Below, in pieces: positions 8,860 to 19,800 of a stretch of DNA of 64,000 nucleotides. A program made the position numbers and the translations under genes. How positions within the stretch are numbered: position 1 is the stretch's first letter; each line of letters opens with the position of its first letter. The stretch covers positions 62,001-126,000 of the forward strand of contig CAWHTU010000017.1 in NCBI GenBank assembly GCA_963832305.1. Direction: 5' to 3'. The notes under the pieces are model-generated. The model was not told the origin of the DNA. It ran no database searches and was given only the letters and a program-made list of their open reading frames with translations. The DNA comes from Roseiarcus sp963832305. GTDB taxonomy: Bacteria > Pseudomonadota > Alphaproteobacteria > Rhizobiales > Beijerinckiaceae.

Positions 8860-9375
8860 TCAGAGACCGAGCTCTCCCGGCGCCCGGCCGGCGAACGCCT
8901 GCGAGAGCGCGACAACGCGACTGTGGTAGGCCTCCTCGATCAAGGCCTGATCGGCGGCGCTGGCCGAGTACGCGGCGATCGCCCGCATGGGCGTCTGGGC
9001 GGCGATTCCGGCGTGCGGTCCGCCCACAATCAGGATGCCCTGAATGGAGTCCTGGGATGCGCCGCTCGCGCCGCCTCGGCCGCCGCTCTGGCCAAAAATG
9101 ACGTCCTGAATCCGCGCCACCAAGGTCGCGGCGTTGCGCTGAGCCGGCGCCAAATAGGCGGATAGCGTGCGGCTCAGGTCTTCGGGAAGCGCCTGCTCCA
9201 CCCAATCGGCCGTCGGGTCGCCTGCGCTGGCCCGGAGCGGCGAAACGTCCACCCTGATCTCGCGGAAGCGGACGGCGGGATCGGCCAGCGCCCGCCCAGC
9301 CGCGCTGACCGAAAGAAAAACGAAGGCGCCCAGGTTTCCGATCGCGGCGCGGCGGGTCGCGGCCCTTATCGGCAT
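8860..9375 (-). CDS. Exported hypothetical protein, second of a tandem paralogous pair
   Basis: 171 residues. The first about 30 are a Tat/Sec-like signal: an Arg-rich start, a hydrophobic stretch, then GRALADPAVRF. The mature part shares a colinear pattern with the next gene: VRFREIRVDVSPLRA, GDPTADWVEQALP, ATLVARIQDVIFG, GASQDSIQGILIVGGPH, MRAIAAYSASAADQ and a closing VALSQAFAGRAPGELGL. No cysteine or known catalytic motif is seen. The family is not known to me. Duplication followed by divergence is evident. It is probably periplasmic. Confidence 0.7.
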   Translation of the reverse strand: MPIRAATRRAAIGNLGAFVFLSVSAAGRALADPAVRFREIRVDVSPLRASAGDPTADWVEQALPEDLSRTLSAYLAPAQRNAATLVARIQDVIFGQSGGRGGASGASQDSIQGILIVGGPHAGIAAQTPMRAIAAYSASAADQALIEEAYHSRVVALSQAFAGRAPGELGL

Positions 9376-9464
9376 TCGTCTCCCTCAAGGCGCGGCGACA
9401 GCCCCTCCGGCGCAATCGGCGGAGCTGCGGCTTCGAATGCGGAGTCGCCGGCGAGGCTCAGGTC

Positions 9465-9971
9465 CTAGAGACCGAGCTCTCTCGGGGCCCAGCCCGCGAA
9501 TGCCTGCGACAGCGCCACGACGCGCCAATAGTTGGACTCCACTCGCAAAGGCTGGTCGACCGGCATTGGGTGATACGACGTGATCGCCCGGACGGGCACG
9601 TTCCCGGCTAGTCCGCCATGCGGGCCGCGGATGAGCAGTGTGCCGTTCATGGTGTCCTGCGAAGCGCCCCACGGGCCGGTTCCGCCGCTGCTCGGTCCAA
9701 GATAAAGATCGTCGATCCGCGCCACCAACGTCGCGCCGCCACGGTCGCCGGGCGCCATATAGCCGGCGAGCGACTGGGCGAGCGCGCCGGGAAGCGACTG
9801 CTCCACCCAAGCCGCTGTCGGATCGCCCATTGCGGCGCGCAACGGCGAGACGTCGACCACAATTTGCCGAAACCGCACGTTGGGCTGCGCCAGCGCGCCG
9901 CGAACCGGAGGAATGACCAACGCCCCGATAAGCGCAAGCGCGCCGCGGCGGGTCAAAGGAAGCGCTGGCAT
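9465..9971 (-). CDS. Exported hypothetical protein, first of a tandem paralogous pair
   Basis: 168 residues from the ATG at 9971. AGGAGG about 8 bases upstream decides this start over the longer frame. The signal peptide starts LTRRGALALIGALVIP, with twin Arg just before the hydrophobic core, so Tat export is possible. The mature part matches the neighbour at 8860-9375 block by block (VRFRQIVVDVSPLRA, GDPTAAWVEQSLPG, GASQDTMNGTLLIRGPHGG, ending VALSQAFAGWAPRELGL). Function is unknown. It lies between greA and its paralogue with short gaps, so it could share a transcript. Confidence 0.75.
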   Translation of the reverse strand: MPALPLTRRGALALIGALVIPPVRGALAQPNVRFRQIVVDVSPLRAAMGDPTAAWVEQSLPGALAQSLAGYMAPGDRGGATLVARIDDLYLGPSSGGTGPWGASQDTMNGTLLIRGPHGGLAGNVPVRAITSYHPMPVDQPLRVESNYWRVVALSQAFAGWAPRELGL

Positions 9972-10002
9972 CGCCGAAACCTCCTGGCCGGGCCGCTTCC
10001 GC

Positions 10003-10476
10003 CTATATAAAGGCGACCTTGACGATTTCATAGCTCTTGCCCCCGCCGGGGGTATTCACCTCGACGCTGTCGCCGGCCTTTTTTCCAATCAGCGCTCGCC
10101 CGGTCGGCGAGGTGATCGACATCTTGCCGCTCTTCACATCTGCCTCGGTTTCGCCGACGATCTGAAACACCCTCTGCTTTTCGGTGTCCTCGTCGATCAG
10201 CGTCACGGTCGCGCCAAACTTGATAGTCGTCCCGTTCAATTTCGCTACATCGATCACTTCGGCGCGCTGCAGCAGATCCTCGAGTTCGACGATCCGGCCC
10301 TCGTTATGCGACTGGGCCTCCTTCGCCGAGTGATATTCGGCGTTTTCCGACAGGTCGCCGTGCGTGCGCGCTTCCGCGATCGCCGCGATGATGCGCGGCC
10401 GCTCCACCTGCTGGCGGTGAAGAAACTCCGCCTCCAAGGCTTTATGGCCTGCGGCGGTGATCGGTAATTTTTCCAT
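10003..10476 (-). CDS. greA: Transcription elongation factor GreA
   Basis: 157 residues, the standard length. The protein rescues backtracked RNA polymerase by stimulating transcript cleavage. The N-terminal coiled coil carries the acidic tip region ARTHGDLSENAEYHSAKEAQ. The C-terminal domain includes GATVTLIDEDTEKQ, VGETEADVKSGKMSITSPTGRALIGK and the GDSVEVNTPGG block. Start ATG at 10476. It lies downstream of carB with a hairpin between them. Confidence 0.95.
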   Translation of the reverse strand: MEKLPITAAGHKALEAEFLHRQQVERPRIIAAIAEARTHGDLSENAEYHSAKEAQSHNEGRIVELEDLLQRAEVIDVAKLNGTTIKFGATVTLIDEDTEKQRVFQIVGETEADVKSGKMSITSPTGRALIGKKAGDSVEVNTPGGGKSYEIVKVAFI

Positions 10477-10490
10477 AGTCCATCCATACA

Positions 10491-10516
10491 AATAGACGCC
10501 GTCGCGACGGCGCTAT
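10491..10516 (-). terminator. Hairpin between carB and greA
   Basis: A near-perfect inverted repeat (AATAG plus CGCCGTCG against CGACGGCG plus CTATT, one-base bulge) lies 9 bases after the carB stop. On the minus strand it is followed by TCTATTTGT, weakly T-rich. It may end carB transcription, attenuate it or form part of the greA leader. Confidence 0.4.
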
Positions 10517-10525
10517 TCTCCACCG

Positions 10526-13500
10526 TCACGCCAGATAGTCCTGCAGCGCCCTGACTTCGAGTTCGCCAGCCGCCACGGCGCGTATGCCTTCGGCCGCCGC
10601 GATGGCCCCTGAAATTGTGGTGTAGTAGGGCGTCTTTTGCAAGAGGGCGGCGCGGCGCAAAGGCTTGGAATCGGCGAGCGAGGTCGCGCCCTCGGTGGTG
10701 TTGAACATGAGTTGCACCGCGCCGTTGCGAACGGCGTCCGCGGCGTGCGGGCGCCCTTCCGAGACCTTGTTGACCTTTTCCGCCCTGAGGCCATGGGCGG
10801 TGAGAAAGCGCTGGGTCCCGGCGGTGGCCAGGATCTTGAACCCGAGCGCCTGAAGCGTGCGCAAGGGCTCGACGATTTTCTCCTTGTCGGCGTCGCGGAC
10901 GGAGACGAATACCGCGCCGGATGTCGGCAGCCTCGATCCGGCGCCAAGCTGGCTCTTGGCGAAGGCGACTTCGAATGAGCGGTCAATGCCCATGACCTCG
11001 CCGGTCGAGCGCATTTCCGGTCCCAGGACGGTGTCGACGCCCGGGAAGCGGGCGAAGGGAAAGACCGCCTCCTTGACCCCGACGTGTTCGAGCCTGCCGA
11101 CGGCGAGATCGAATGAAGCGAGGGGCTCGCCGGCCATCACCCGCGCGGCGATCGCCGCGATCGGCCTGCCGATCACCTTGGCGACGAATGGAACCGTGCG
11201 GGAAGCGCGGGGATTCACTTCCAGGACATAAATCTCGTCGCCCTTGAGCGCGTATTGCACGTTCATGAGCCCGCCGACCTCAAGCGCGCGCGCCAGCTTC
11301 TTCGTCTGCTCCTCGAGACTCGCCATTGTACCCGGCTTGAGCGACCGGGGCGGCAGCGAGCAGGCGCTGTCGCCTGAATGAATACCCGCCTCTTCGATAT
11401 GCTCCATGATTCCGGCCACGACCACCGTCTGCCCGTCGCTCAGCGCATCGACGTCGATCTCGATCGCGTCGGCGAGATATCGATCGAACAGCAGCGGGTT
11501 CTTGCCCAATACGGTGTTGATCTGGCCGGTCTTGTCGTTCGGATAGCGCGCCTTGACGTCCGACGGCACCAAGCTCGGCAGCACGCCAAGCAGGTAATCG
11601 TCGAGCGCCGTCGGATCGTGGATGATCGCCATCGCCCGGCCGCCCAGCACGTAGGACGGGCGCACTACCAGCGGAAGGCCGAGATCGGCGGCGATGAGGC
11701 GCGCCTGCTCGACCGAATAGGCGATGCCGTTCTTGGGCTGCTTCAGGCCGAGCTTGTCGAGCAGGCGCTTGAAACGATCGCGGTCCTCCGCGAGGTCGAT
11801 CGAGTCGACCGAAGTCCCGAGGATCGGCGCGCCGGACTGTTCGATCGCATGAGCGAGCTTGAGGGGCGTCTGGCCGCCAAACTGGACGATGACGCCCTTG
11901 AGTGTCCCCCGCTCACGCTCCTTGTCGAGAACGGCGAGCACGTCCTCGGCGGTCAACGGTTCGAAGTAAAGTCGGTCCGACGTGTCATAGTCGGTCGACA
12001 CCGTCTCGGGATTGCAGTTGACCATGATGGTCTCGTAGCCCGCCTTGCTGAGTGCGAACGAGGCGTGGCAGCAGCAATAGTCGAACTCGATCCCCTGCCC
12101 GATCCGGTTCGGGCCGCCGCCCAGAATGACGATCTTATCGCGATCCGTCGGCTCCGCCTCGCATTTCACCGCGCCGGCGAACGGAGCCTCGTAGGTCGAA
12201 TACATATACGCGGTCGGTGCGGCGAATTCCGCGGCGCAGGTGTCGATGCGCTTGAACGCGGGCAGGACGTTCAGCCGTCGCCGGGCAGCGGCGACGTCGG
12301 CCTCGGCAAGGCCGGCGATAGCCGCAAGGCGCGCGTCCGAGAAGCCAGCGGCCTTGAGCGCCCTGAAGTTGCCGGCGTCCGGCGGCAGCCCGTGGGCGCG
12401 CACCATCCCTTCGAGCCGGACGATGTCGGCGATGCGGTCGAGGAACCACGGGTCGATCTTGGAGACATCGTGGATCTCCTCGACGCTCATCCCCATCCGC
12501 ATCGCCTGCGCCACCTTGAGCAGACGGTCGGGCGTCGGCTGCCCGATCGCGGCCCTCAGCGCGTTGTGGTCGTCGCCGACCCCAAGCCCGTCGATTTCGA
12601 TCTCGTCCAGCCCATCGAGGCCGGTCTCGAGCGACCTGAGCGCCTTTTGCAGCGATTCGGGAAAGGTGCGGCCGATCGCCATCGCCTCGCCGACCGACTT
12701 CATCGCCGTCGTCAGCACCGGCTCGGCGCCGGGGAACTTCTCGAACGCGAAGCGCGGGATCTTGGTGACGACATAGTCGATCGTCGGCTCGAACGAGGCC
12801 GGCGTCGCGCCGCCGGTGATGTCGTTGGCGATCTCGTCGAGCGTATAGCCGACGGCGAGCTTGGCGGCGACCTTGGCGATCGGAAACCCGGTCGCCTTCG
12901 ACGCCAGCGCCGAGGAACGGGAGACGCGCGGGTTCATTTCGATCACCACCGTCCGCCCATCGGCGGGATTGACCGCAAACTGGACGTTCGAGCCGCCGGT
13001 TTCGACCCCGATCTCGCGTAGGACCGCGATCGAGGCGTCCCGCATGATCTGGAACTCCTTGTCGGTGAGCGTCAGCGCCGGCGCCACGGTGATCGAATCG
13101 CCGGTGTGCACGCCCATCGGATCGATGTTCTCGATCGAGCAGATGATGATGCAATTGTCCTTTTTGTCGCGCACCACCTCCATCTCGAATTCCTTCCAGC
13201 CGAGCACGCTTTCCTCGACCAGCACCTCGTCGGTCGGCGAAGCGTCGATGCCGCGCTCGACGATCTCGATGAACTCGCTCCTCGTATAGGCGACGCCGCC
13301 GCCGGTGCCCCCCAGCGTGAAGCTCGGGCGGATGATCGCCGGCAGCCCGATGTCGTCGAGCGCGACGAGGGCTTGAGCGAGCGACTTGATCTGATGCGAG
13401 CGCGGCGTCTTAAGCCCGATCCGGGTCATCGCCTCGCGGAAGAGCTTGCGGTCCTCCGCCTTGTCGATCGCGTCGGCGCTCGCGCCGATCATCTCGACGT

Positions 13501-13849
13501 CATATTGCTTGAGCACGCCCATCTTGCGCAGGCTCAACGCGCAGTTGAGCGCGGTCTGCCCGCCCATCGTCGGCAAAAGCGCAAAGCCCCCAGGGACTTC
13601 GTAGCGCTCCCTGGCGATGATCTTGGCGACGATCTCCGGCGTGATCGGCTCGATATAGGTCCGGTCGGCCATGTCGGGATCGGTCATGATCGTCGCCGGA
13701 TTGGAATTGATCAGGACGACCCGATAGCCCTCCGCGCGCAGCGCCTTGCAGGCCTGCGTCCCCGAATAATCGAACTCGCACGCCTGGCCGATGATGATCG
13801 GGCCGGCGCCGATGATGAGGATGGTCGAAATGTCGGTCCGTTTGGGCAT
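10526..13849 (-). CDS. carB: Carbamoyl-phosphate synthase large subunit
   Basis: 1107 residues, full length. It makes carbamoyl phosphate from glutamine-derived ammonia, bicarbonate and two ATP, for arginine and pyrimidine synthesis, with CarA (not in this window). The N-terminus MPKRTDISTILIIGAGPI is canonical. Two ATP-grasp halves are seen, with RPSFTLGGTGGG in the first and RPSYVLGGRAM in the second, plus EMNPRVSRSSALASKATG and EVNPRASRTVPFVAK. The allosteric MGS-like domain is at the C-terminus (AVFVSVRDADKEKIVEPLR). The frame is intact over 3.3 kb. Confidence 0.97.
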   Translation of the reverse strand: MPKRTDISTILIIGAGPIIIGQACEFDYSGTQACKALRAEGYRVVLINSNPATIMTDPDMADRTYIEPITPEIVAKIIARERYEVPGGFALLPTMGGQTALNCALSLRKMGVLKQYDVEMIGASADAIDKAEDRKLFREAMTRIGLKTPRSHQIKSLAQALVALDDIGLPAIIRPSFTLGGTGGGVAYTRSEFIEIVERGIDASPTDEVLVEESVLGWKEFEMEVVRDKKDNCIIICSIENIDPMGVHTGDSITVAPALTLTDKEFQIMRDASIAVLREIGVETGGSNVQFAVNPADGRTVVIEMNPRVSRSSALASKATGFPIAKVAAKLAVGYTLDEIANDITGGATPASFEPTIDYVVTKIPRFAFEKFPGAEPVLTTAMKSVGEAMAIGRTFPESLQKALRSLETGLDGLDEIEIDGLGVGDDHNALRAAIGQPTPDRLLKVAQAMRMGMSVEEIHDVSKIDPWFLDRIADIVRLEGMVRAHGLPPDAGNFRALKAAGFSDARLAAIAGLAEADVAAARRRLNVLPAFKRIDTCAAEFAAPTAYMYSTYEAPFAGAVKCEAEPTDRDKIVILGGGPNRIGQGIEFDYCCCHASFALSKAGYETIMVNCNPETVSTDYDTSDRLYFEPLTAEDVLAVLDKERERGTLKGVIVQFGGQTPLKLAHAIEQSGAPILGTSVDSIDLAEDRDRFKRLLDKLGLKQPKNGIAYSVEQARLIAADLGLPLVVRPSYVLGGRAMAIIHDPTALDDYLLGVLPSLVPSDVKARYPNDKTGQINTVLGKNPLLFDRYLADAIEIDVDALSDGQTVVVAGIMEHIEEAGIHSGDSACSLPPRSLKPGTMASLEEQTKKLARALEVGGLMNVQYALKGDEIYVLEVNPRASRTVPFVAKVIGRPIAAIAARVMAGEPLASFDLAVGRLEHVGVKEAVFPFARFPGVDTVLGPEMRSTGEVMGIDRSFEVAFAKSQLGAGSRLPTSGAVFVSVRDADKEKIVEPLRTLQALGFKILATAGTQRFLTAHGLRAEKVNKVSEGRPHAADAVRNGAVQLMFNTTEGATSLADSKPLRRAALLQKTPYYTTISGAIAAAEGIRAVAAGELEVRALQDYLA

Positions 13850-14079
13850 AGGCTCACTTGGGACGCGCCTCGCGGCAACGCGAGGGCGCTAGGCTTCAAA
13901 CAATCAAGAACGGCCGGGCCGCGGCGGCGAGAGACGCGCTTCAGGGATTCGCGGGCGCCTGCTTAGAATCGCCCGCCCGTCTCTGGCGAAACGCCGGCCC
14001 GCCATACGCCGCGGCAGGTGCCTAGCGGATATCAAGAACTTTGGGAAGGCCGCCGCGGAGGCCCGGACCAGGCACGCCT

Positions 14080-14712
14080 TCAGAACTTGTAGCCGATCCT
14101 CGCGCCGATCTGGGTCAGACCGGGATTGATGTGGCCACAGAGGCTCGCGTGCGAGATATGCTCAATGTTGGCAATAAGATCCCAGTGCTCGTTGAACTGA
14201 TAGCCGAAGCCGCCGGATTCGCGGAAGTCCCAGCGGCAGCCGGTGTTCACGCGGCCCGGCTCGTCGCGCAGCGGCGAGGTGTTAACGGCGCCGCCGAACT
14301 CGCCTTCGAAGAAGAACCCTTTGTAGATCGGAATGCGCCAGGTGAGGCCGGTGAAGCCGTAGCTGGTCTTGCCGCCGGTGTTGATCATCGCGCCGATGTT
14401 GATGCGCGGATTGAAGAACCAGGAGAACCACTGGCCGCCAATGTTGTTGGGATAGCCGATCGGCGACGTGAGGATCTCGCCCGACACGTCGACCGGGGAA
14501 TTCTCGTCATGAATCCAGTTGTGCGCGTAGGCGCCGACCCGCACCTCATCGAGGAAGTTGATGTAGGTGCTGGGTCCCGGCGCGATGACCTGCGCGGGAG
14601 GAGGCGCGGTCTCGATGCCAAGGGTTGACATGTCGGCGGCAGCCGCCGGCCCGCCCACCAGCGCGGCCCAAAGGAACCCCGAAAGAACGACTGCTTGCCG
14701 CCCCGCCCCCAA
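14080..14712 (-). CDS. PagL-like acyloxyacyl hydrolase (lipid A 3-O-deacylase family)
   Basis: 210 residues with a signal peptide ending near AAAADM. The rest is amphipathic beta-strand text and ends in IGARIGYKF, a typical outer-membrane barrel end with terminal Phe. The C-terminal IEHISHASLCGHINPGL corresponds to the PagL active-site block His-x-Ser-Asn-Ala. The His and Ser are kept, and the usual Asn is His here. Members remove the 3-O acyl chain of lipid A. It is upstream of carB but 230 bases away, so probably a separate unit. Confidence 0.7.
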   Translation of the reverse strand: MGAGRQAVVLSGFLWAALVGGPAAAADMSTLGIETAPPPAQVIAPGPSTYINFLDEVRVGAYAHNWIHDENSPVDVSGEILTSPIGYPNNIGGQWFSWFFNPRINIGAMINTGGKTSYGFTGLTWRIPIYKGFFFEGEFGGAVNTSPLRDEPGRVNTGCRWDFRESGGFGYQFNEHWDLIANIEHISHASLCGHINPGLTQIGARIGYKF

Positions 14713-15156
14713 ACGCCAACCCCGATTCCCAGGTCCCGTCGAGAAAAATGATTATCGGTCCCAGCGCCCGAGCGCAAGACCGCCCGAGTTGAGCCTCCGA
14801 CGAACCGGCTACCCGCGCCTTTCACCATTCATTTCACTGGCCATCAGTGGCTTGCTCTGGACCATGCTGTTCGAACCCAATTTTGGCGCGGTGAACAGCT
14901 TCCTGCGCGCGACGGTGATGCCGAGCGTGATCATCGTGTCGGTGTGGCCGGCGCCCTCCGCGCAATCGGCTTCCTCGTCGCCGACGATTGCGAGCCTGCC
15001 GATTTCAATTATGGCTGCATGACGCGTTGAGCCAGGACCCACGGGCGGTCCGACGCCAGCCGGCAAAGAGTAGACTTGCCCGCAACGAAACGGCGCCCCA
15101 CCCAGTGGTCCCGCCACCAGGCGTAGCTCGCCTCGAGATAACGATGGATGGCGCTT
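14713..15156. other. Intergenic, no supported gene
   Basis: About 440 bases between the PagL-like gene and the end of the kinase gene. Overlapping frames of about 100-150 codons occur on both strands (for example 14809-15117 minus), but none resembles a known family or has a good ribosome-binding site. Some may be remnants. Confidence 0.4.
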
Positions 15157-16813
15157 TCAGCTGGCGATTTTCGCCTCGGCCGGCACAAGCAATCCAATCT
15201 GGCAAGCCAGCTCCGAGAGACTGTAGGGCTTGTCGAGTCGCGGCAAGCTTCCGGCCGCGTTTTGGCGGTCCGAGTAGCCGGTCGCCAAAAGCAACGGCAA
15301 GCCAGGATAGATATCGCGGACCAGGTCCGCCAAAACCGAGCCAGACATTTCGGGCATCGCGTAGTCAAGGATCGCGAGATCCGGGCGTTCTCCGCCTCGC
15401 AAAAACTCGAGCGCTTCCTTTGCGGAAGTCGTTTCGATCGTTTCATGCCCCAGCTCGCGCAACATGTCCGAAGTGGCTGCGAGCACAAGCGGATCATCGT
15501 CGACCAGGAGGATGCGACGTGTCGGGCTCGGGCGTTTGTCCGGCGCGTCTCGAGCCTGCTTAGTCGAAACCGGGACTTGCGCCACAGGAAGCCAAAGTGA
15601 AACCGAGGTCCCTTCATCCGGCCGACTCGCGATTTGCATCGCTCCTCCGGACTGAAGCATGAGCCCGTGAACCATGGAGAGCCCCAAGCCGGAGCCTTTG
15701 CCTGTGGGCTTGGTCGAGAAGAACGGCTCCGAGGCTCGCTTCAACGTCTCGGCGTCCATCCCGACGCCGGTGTCGACGACCGACAGTTGAACGTAGGAAT
15801 CTGGAGCCAGTTTGTCGGGCAGGTGAACCGGATCGGCTTCTCTTGCCCTGACCAAAAGCTCTCCCCCATTCGGCATGGCGTCCCTTGCGTTCAGACCAAG
15901 ATTGAGAAGTGCAAGCTCGAGCTGATTGCGGTCGATCCGAACAGGAGGAAGGTCAGCTGGAAGATCGACCGAGATTCGAACTCTAGGATCCAGGGAGTGC
16001 GACATCATTTCAACCATACCCTTGACCACATCCGAGAGAGCGAGGGATTCCGGTTTGAGGTCTTGGCGGCGAGCGAACGCGAGCATGCGCTTCGTCAAAG
16101 CGGCGCCGCGCGTGGCGGCCTCCTTCGCTCGTCCAAGCCATCGGGTCTGGATAGGGTCTCCAGCGGCGCGGTTGAGCGCCATATCAAGATTGGACATCAC
16201 GACCATCAGGAGGTTGTTGAAGTCATGGGCAACCCCGCCCGTGAGCTGTCCAAGACTTCTCCAGCTTTTGCATCTCTGCGACTTTCGCCAACGCCTCTTC
16301 GCGCTCGCGCGTTCGGGCGTCGACTCGCTTCTCCAGTTCCGCATTTGCCGCTGCAAGCTCAGCCGTGCGGGCTTCCACTCTCCTCTCCAGCTCCTCGTTG
16401 AGCGCTTCCAGCTGCCGAGTCTTCCGGTATAGGTCGCAGAATATGCGGACCTTCGCGCGCAGGAGGTCCGGAACGATCGGGACTGGAAGATAGTCAACAG
16501 CGCCCGCCTGATAGCCTCGCAAGCTGTCGAATTCGGAGAGGTGCACCGCGGAGACGAAGATGATCGCGGTCTGCTCAAACCGCGGATGCTCGCGAATCAT
16601 CGCGGCCAGTTCAAATCCGTTCAACTCCGGCATCGCAACGTCAACAAGGATGACGGCGACTTCCTGCCTCAAGAGTTGCTCGAGCGCCTCCCGTCCAGAC
16701 GCCGCCTTGATGAGATTCTCGCCAAGTTCTCCCAGGATGACTTCGTAACTGAGAAGCTTCGACGGTTGATCGTCGACCAGAAGAACATTCACCCGATCCT
16801 CGCTGGGATGCAT
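15157..16813 (-). pseudogene. Response regulator-histidine kinase-response regulator hybrid, one frameshift
   Basis: The first frame starts at ATG 16813, 17 bases after the upstream kinase stop, with GGGGCGGAAG before it. It encodes a receiver domain (NVLLVDDQPSKLLSYEV, VDVAMPELNGFEL with the phospho-Asp, the switch region IIFVSAVHLSEFD) and a coiled coil of Glu/Arg/Ala repeats. At about 16257 one surplus base breaks the frame. Removing it gives KLESLGQLTGGVAHDFNNLL, the HisKA phospho-acceptor box, then a HATPase (NLGLNARDAMPNGGEL, DTGVGMD, GKGSGLGLSMV) and a second receiver (ILLVDDDPLVLAATSDML, LDYAMPEMSG). The natural product would be about 551 residues and cytoplasmic. If the break is real, kinase and first receiver are made separately. 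Confidence 0.8.
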
Positions 16814-16830
16814 CTTCCGCCCCGCAAACC

Positions 16831-19800
16831 TCAGCGATGAAGCCAAATGCGAAGAGCCGACAGCAACTGTTCCGTATTGACCGGCTTCGCCAGATAGTCT
16901 GACGCGCCAACCTCGAGGCACCTTTCGCGGTCGCCCTTCATCGCTTTCGCGGTGAGCGCAATGATCGGAAGCCGCTGCATCGAGGGATCTGATCGAATCG
17001 CCTGCATCGTCTCATAGCCATCCATTTCCGGCATCATGATGTCCATGAGGACGATCGAGATGCCTCGATCAGCCTTGAGGATCGCAATCGCTTCACGACC
17101 CGTCGTGGCGGTCAGCACCTCCATTCCTCGGCGCTCGAGCACGCTGCTCAGCGCGAAGATATTTCTGGCGTCGTCATCGACAAGAAGCGCCTTGCGCCCG
17201 TGCAGATTCTCGTCGGAATTGCGCAGCCGCTCCAACATGCGTTGTTTGTCCGGCGGGAGGTCCGAGACCACGCGATGGAGGAAGAGCGCAGTTTCGTCGA
17301 GAAGACGGTCCGGCGATTCAACCCCTTTCACGATCACGCTGCGCGCGATCGAATGCAATTGCGCGTCTTCCTCAGGCGAAAGCTCGCGGCCGGTGAACAC
17401 GACGACCGGAACGTGCGTCAGCGCCGCATCCTGGCGAATATGCTCGAGCAGCTCGAACCCTGACATGTCGGGCAGCTTCAGATCGAGAACGACGCAGTCG
17501 GCTGGCTGCTCGCGAAGCATCGCCAGAGCGCTGTGACCATTCTCGGCAGTCACGACTTCGATGTCCCGATAGCCGAGCAGCTCGGTTATCCCCAGGAGCT
17601 CGGCCGGATTGTCCTCGACGACAAGCAGGCGCTTCCGCGGATCGCGGGCATATTCGGTGATGCGCGAGATGGACGCCTTCAGTTTGTCCATGGTTGTGGG
17701 CTTGCTGACATACGAAAAAGCGCCGCCCGCCAGTCCATGCTGCCGATCCTCGTCGAGGGTGACGATCTGTACAGGGATGTGCCGGGTGCGAGGATCCTGC
17801 TTCAACTGGCTCAGCACCGCCCACCCGAGCATGTCCGGCAAAAAGACGTCGAGCGAGATCGCGAGCGGGGAATACTCGCGGGCAAGGGCCAGAGCGTCGG
17901 CCCCCCTGGAGGCCACCAGGACCTTAAGTCCGACATCCCGCGCGAGATCGACGAGGATGCGCGAATAGTGAGGATCGTCCTCAACGATCAACAACACTGC
18001 GTCGTCTGGCGCGAGATGCGCCCGATCGTCGGTCGGCTGCGGCAGCGTCTCTTCCGGCCGGTGCATGGAGCCCGCGTCGGATCGCGCCTCGGGTCGGGCC
18101 CCGCTGCTTGCTTTGGCTATCACCCGAGCAGGCCCGACGTAGGTCATTGGAAGGTAGAGGGTGAACGTGCTGCCCTCCCCGGCCTTGCTCCGCAGATGTA
18201 TTTCGCCGCCGAGCAGGTTCGCGAGTTCGCGGCTGATCGCAAGGCCGAGCCCGGTGCCCCCGTAGCGGCGATTGGTGCTGGCGTCAGCTTGCTGGAACGC
18301 CTCGAAAATTATGCGCTGCTTCTCAGGGGGAATGCCGATGCCGGTATCGGTCACCTCGAACGCGATGACGGTGCCTGCGGTCGCGAGCACCGGATGAGTC
18401 GGCGCCCAACCGGACGTTACGCTTTCGACCCGCATGCGCACTCCGCCATGCTCGGTGAACTTGATCGCGTTCGAAAGCAGGTTCTTGAGAACCTGCTGGA
18501 GGCGTTTCGAGTTGGTCGTGATGCTGCGCAATTCGGGGGCAATTGAGACATCGAACGAGAGACCCCGGCGCTCGGCCTCGTGGCGGAAGGGGCGGGTCAC
18601 CGACTCCTCGAGCAAACTCAGGTTGATGTCCTCGGCGTCCACCGAAACGGTGCCGGATTCGATCTTCGAGAGGTCCAGGATGTCGCTGATGAGATTCAGG
18701 AGATCGCTGCCGGCGCCGTGAATCGTGCGGGCGAACTCGACCTGACGCCCGGAAAGATTGCCGTCCGGGTTGTCGGCAAGCTGTTGGCCGAGGATCAGGA
18801 TGCTGTTGAGCGGCGTCCGCAGCTCGTGCGACATGTTCGCAAGAAACTCGGATTTGTACTTCGACGTCAGCGCAAGTTCGGTCGCCTTCTCCTCCAGCGC
18901 TCGGCGAGCCTGCTCGATTTCGTCATTCTTGCGTTCCACTTCCGCGTTTTGCTCAGCCAGTTGCTGCGCCTTCTGCTCGAGCTGCTCATTCGTCAATTGC
19001 AGCTCTTTTTGTTGGGTCTGCAGCTCGGTCGCCAGCTGTTGAGACTGCTTGAGCAGGCCCTCGGTCTGCATCGTCGCTTCGATGCTGTTGAGCACGATGC
19101 CAATCCCGGCGGTGAGTTGATCCAGGAAGGTCTTTTGCAACTCAGTGAAGGGAGAAACGGATGCAAGCTCGATCACCGCTTTCACCTGACCTTCGAACAG
19201 CACCGGCAGTACGATCAAGTTGGAGGGCTTTATCTTGAAAATGCCCGTCCGAATCGGAACGACGTTGGACGGCACGTCCGAGATAAGCGTCGCGCGCGCG
19301 TCGATCGCGCATTGTCCGATGACGCCTTCGCCCAATTGGAGAATGTCGGGATGGCCCTCCGCGCCGGCGTCAGCGTAGGAGGCCAAAAGCTTGAGGAGGG
19401 GCGGCCCTTCAGCGTCGACGAGATAGATGACGCCGTTTTGCGCAGCAACCTGCGGCGCGAGTTCCGACAGCAGCATTCGTCCGACGGTCGTAAGATCGCG
19501 CTGCCCCTGCAACATGTTGGTGAACTTCGCGAGATTGGTCTTGAGCCAATCCTGTTCGGTATTGCGCTCGGTCGTCAGGCGCAGATTGTCGATCATCGTG
19601 TTGATGTTGTCTTTGAGCTCAGCGACTTCGCCGCGGGCGTTGACTTGAATCGATCGGGTAAGGTCGCCTTTGGTCACCGCGGTAGCGACCTCGGCGATCG
19701 CGCGCACCTGAGTGGTGAGATTTGCCGCCAGCAAATTGACGTTGCCGGTGAGGTCCTTCCATGTGCCGGCGGCGCCGGGGACATTGGCTTGACCTCCGAG

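Noticed and set aside
11378..13021. Plus-strand open frame of 547 codons
   Set aside because: It is antisense to carB, which is clearly the real gene. Composition is Arg/Asp/Gly-rich as expected for a GC-rich shadow frame.
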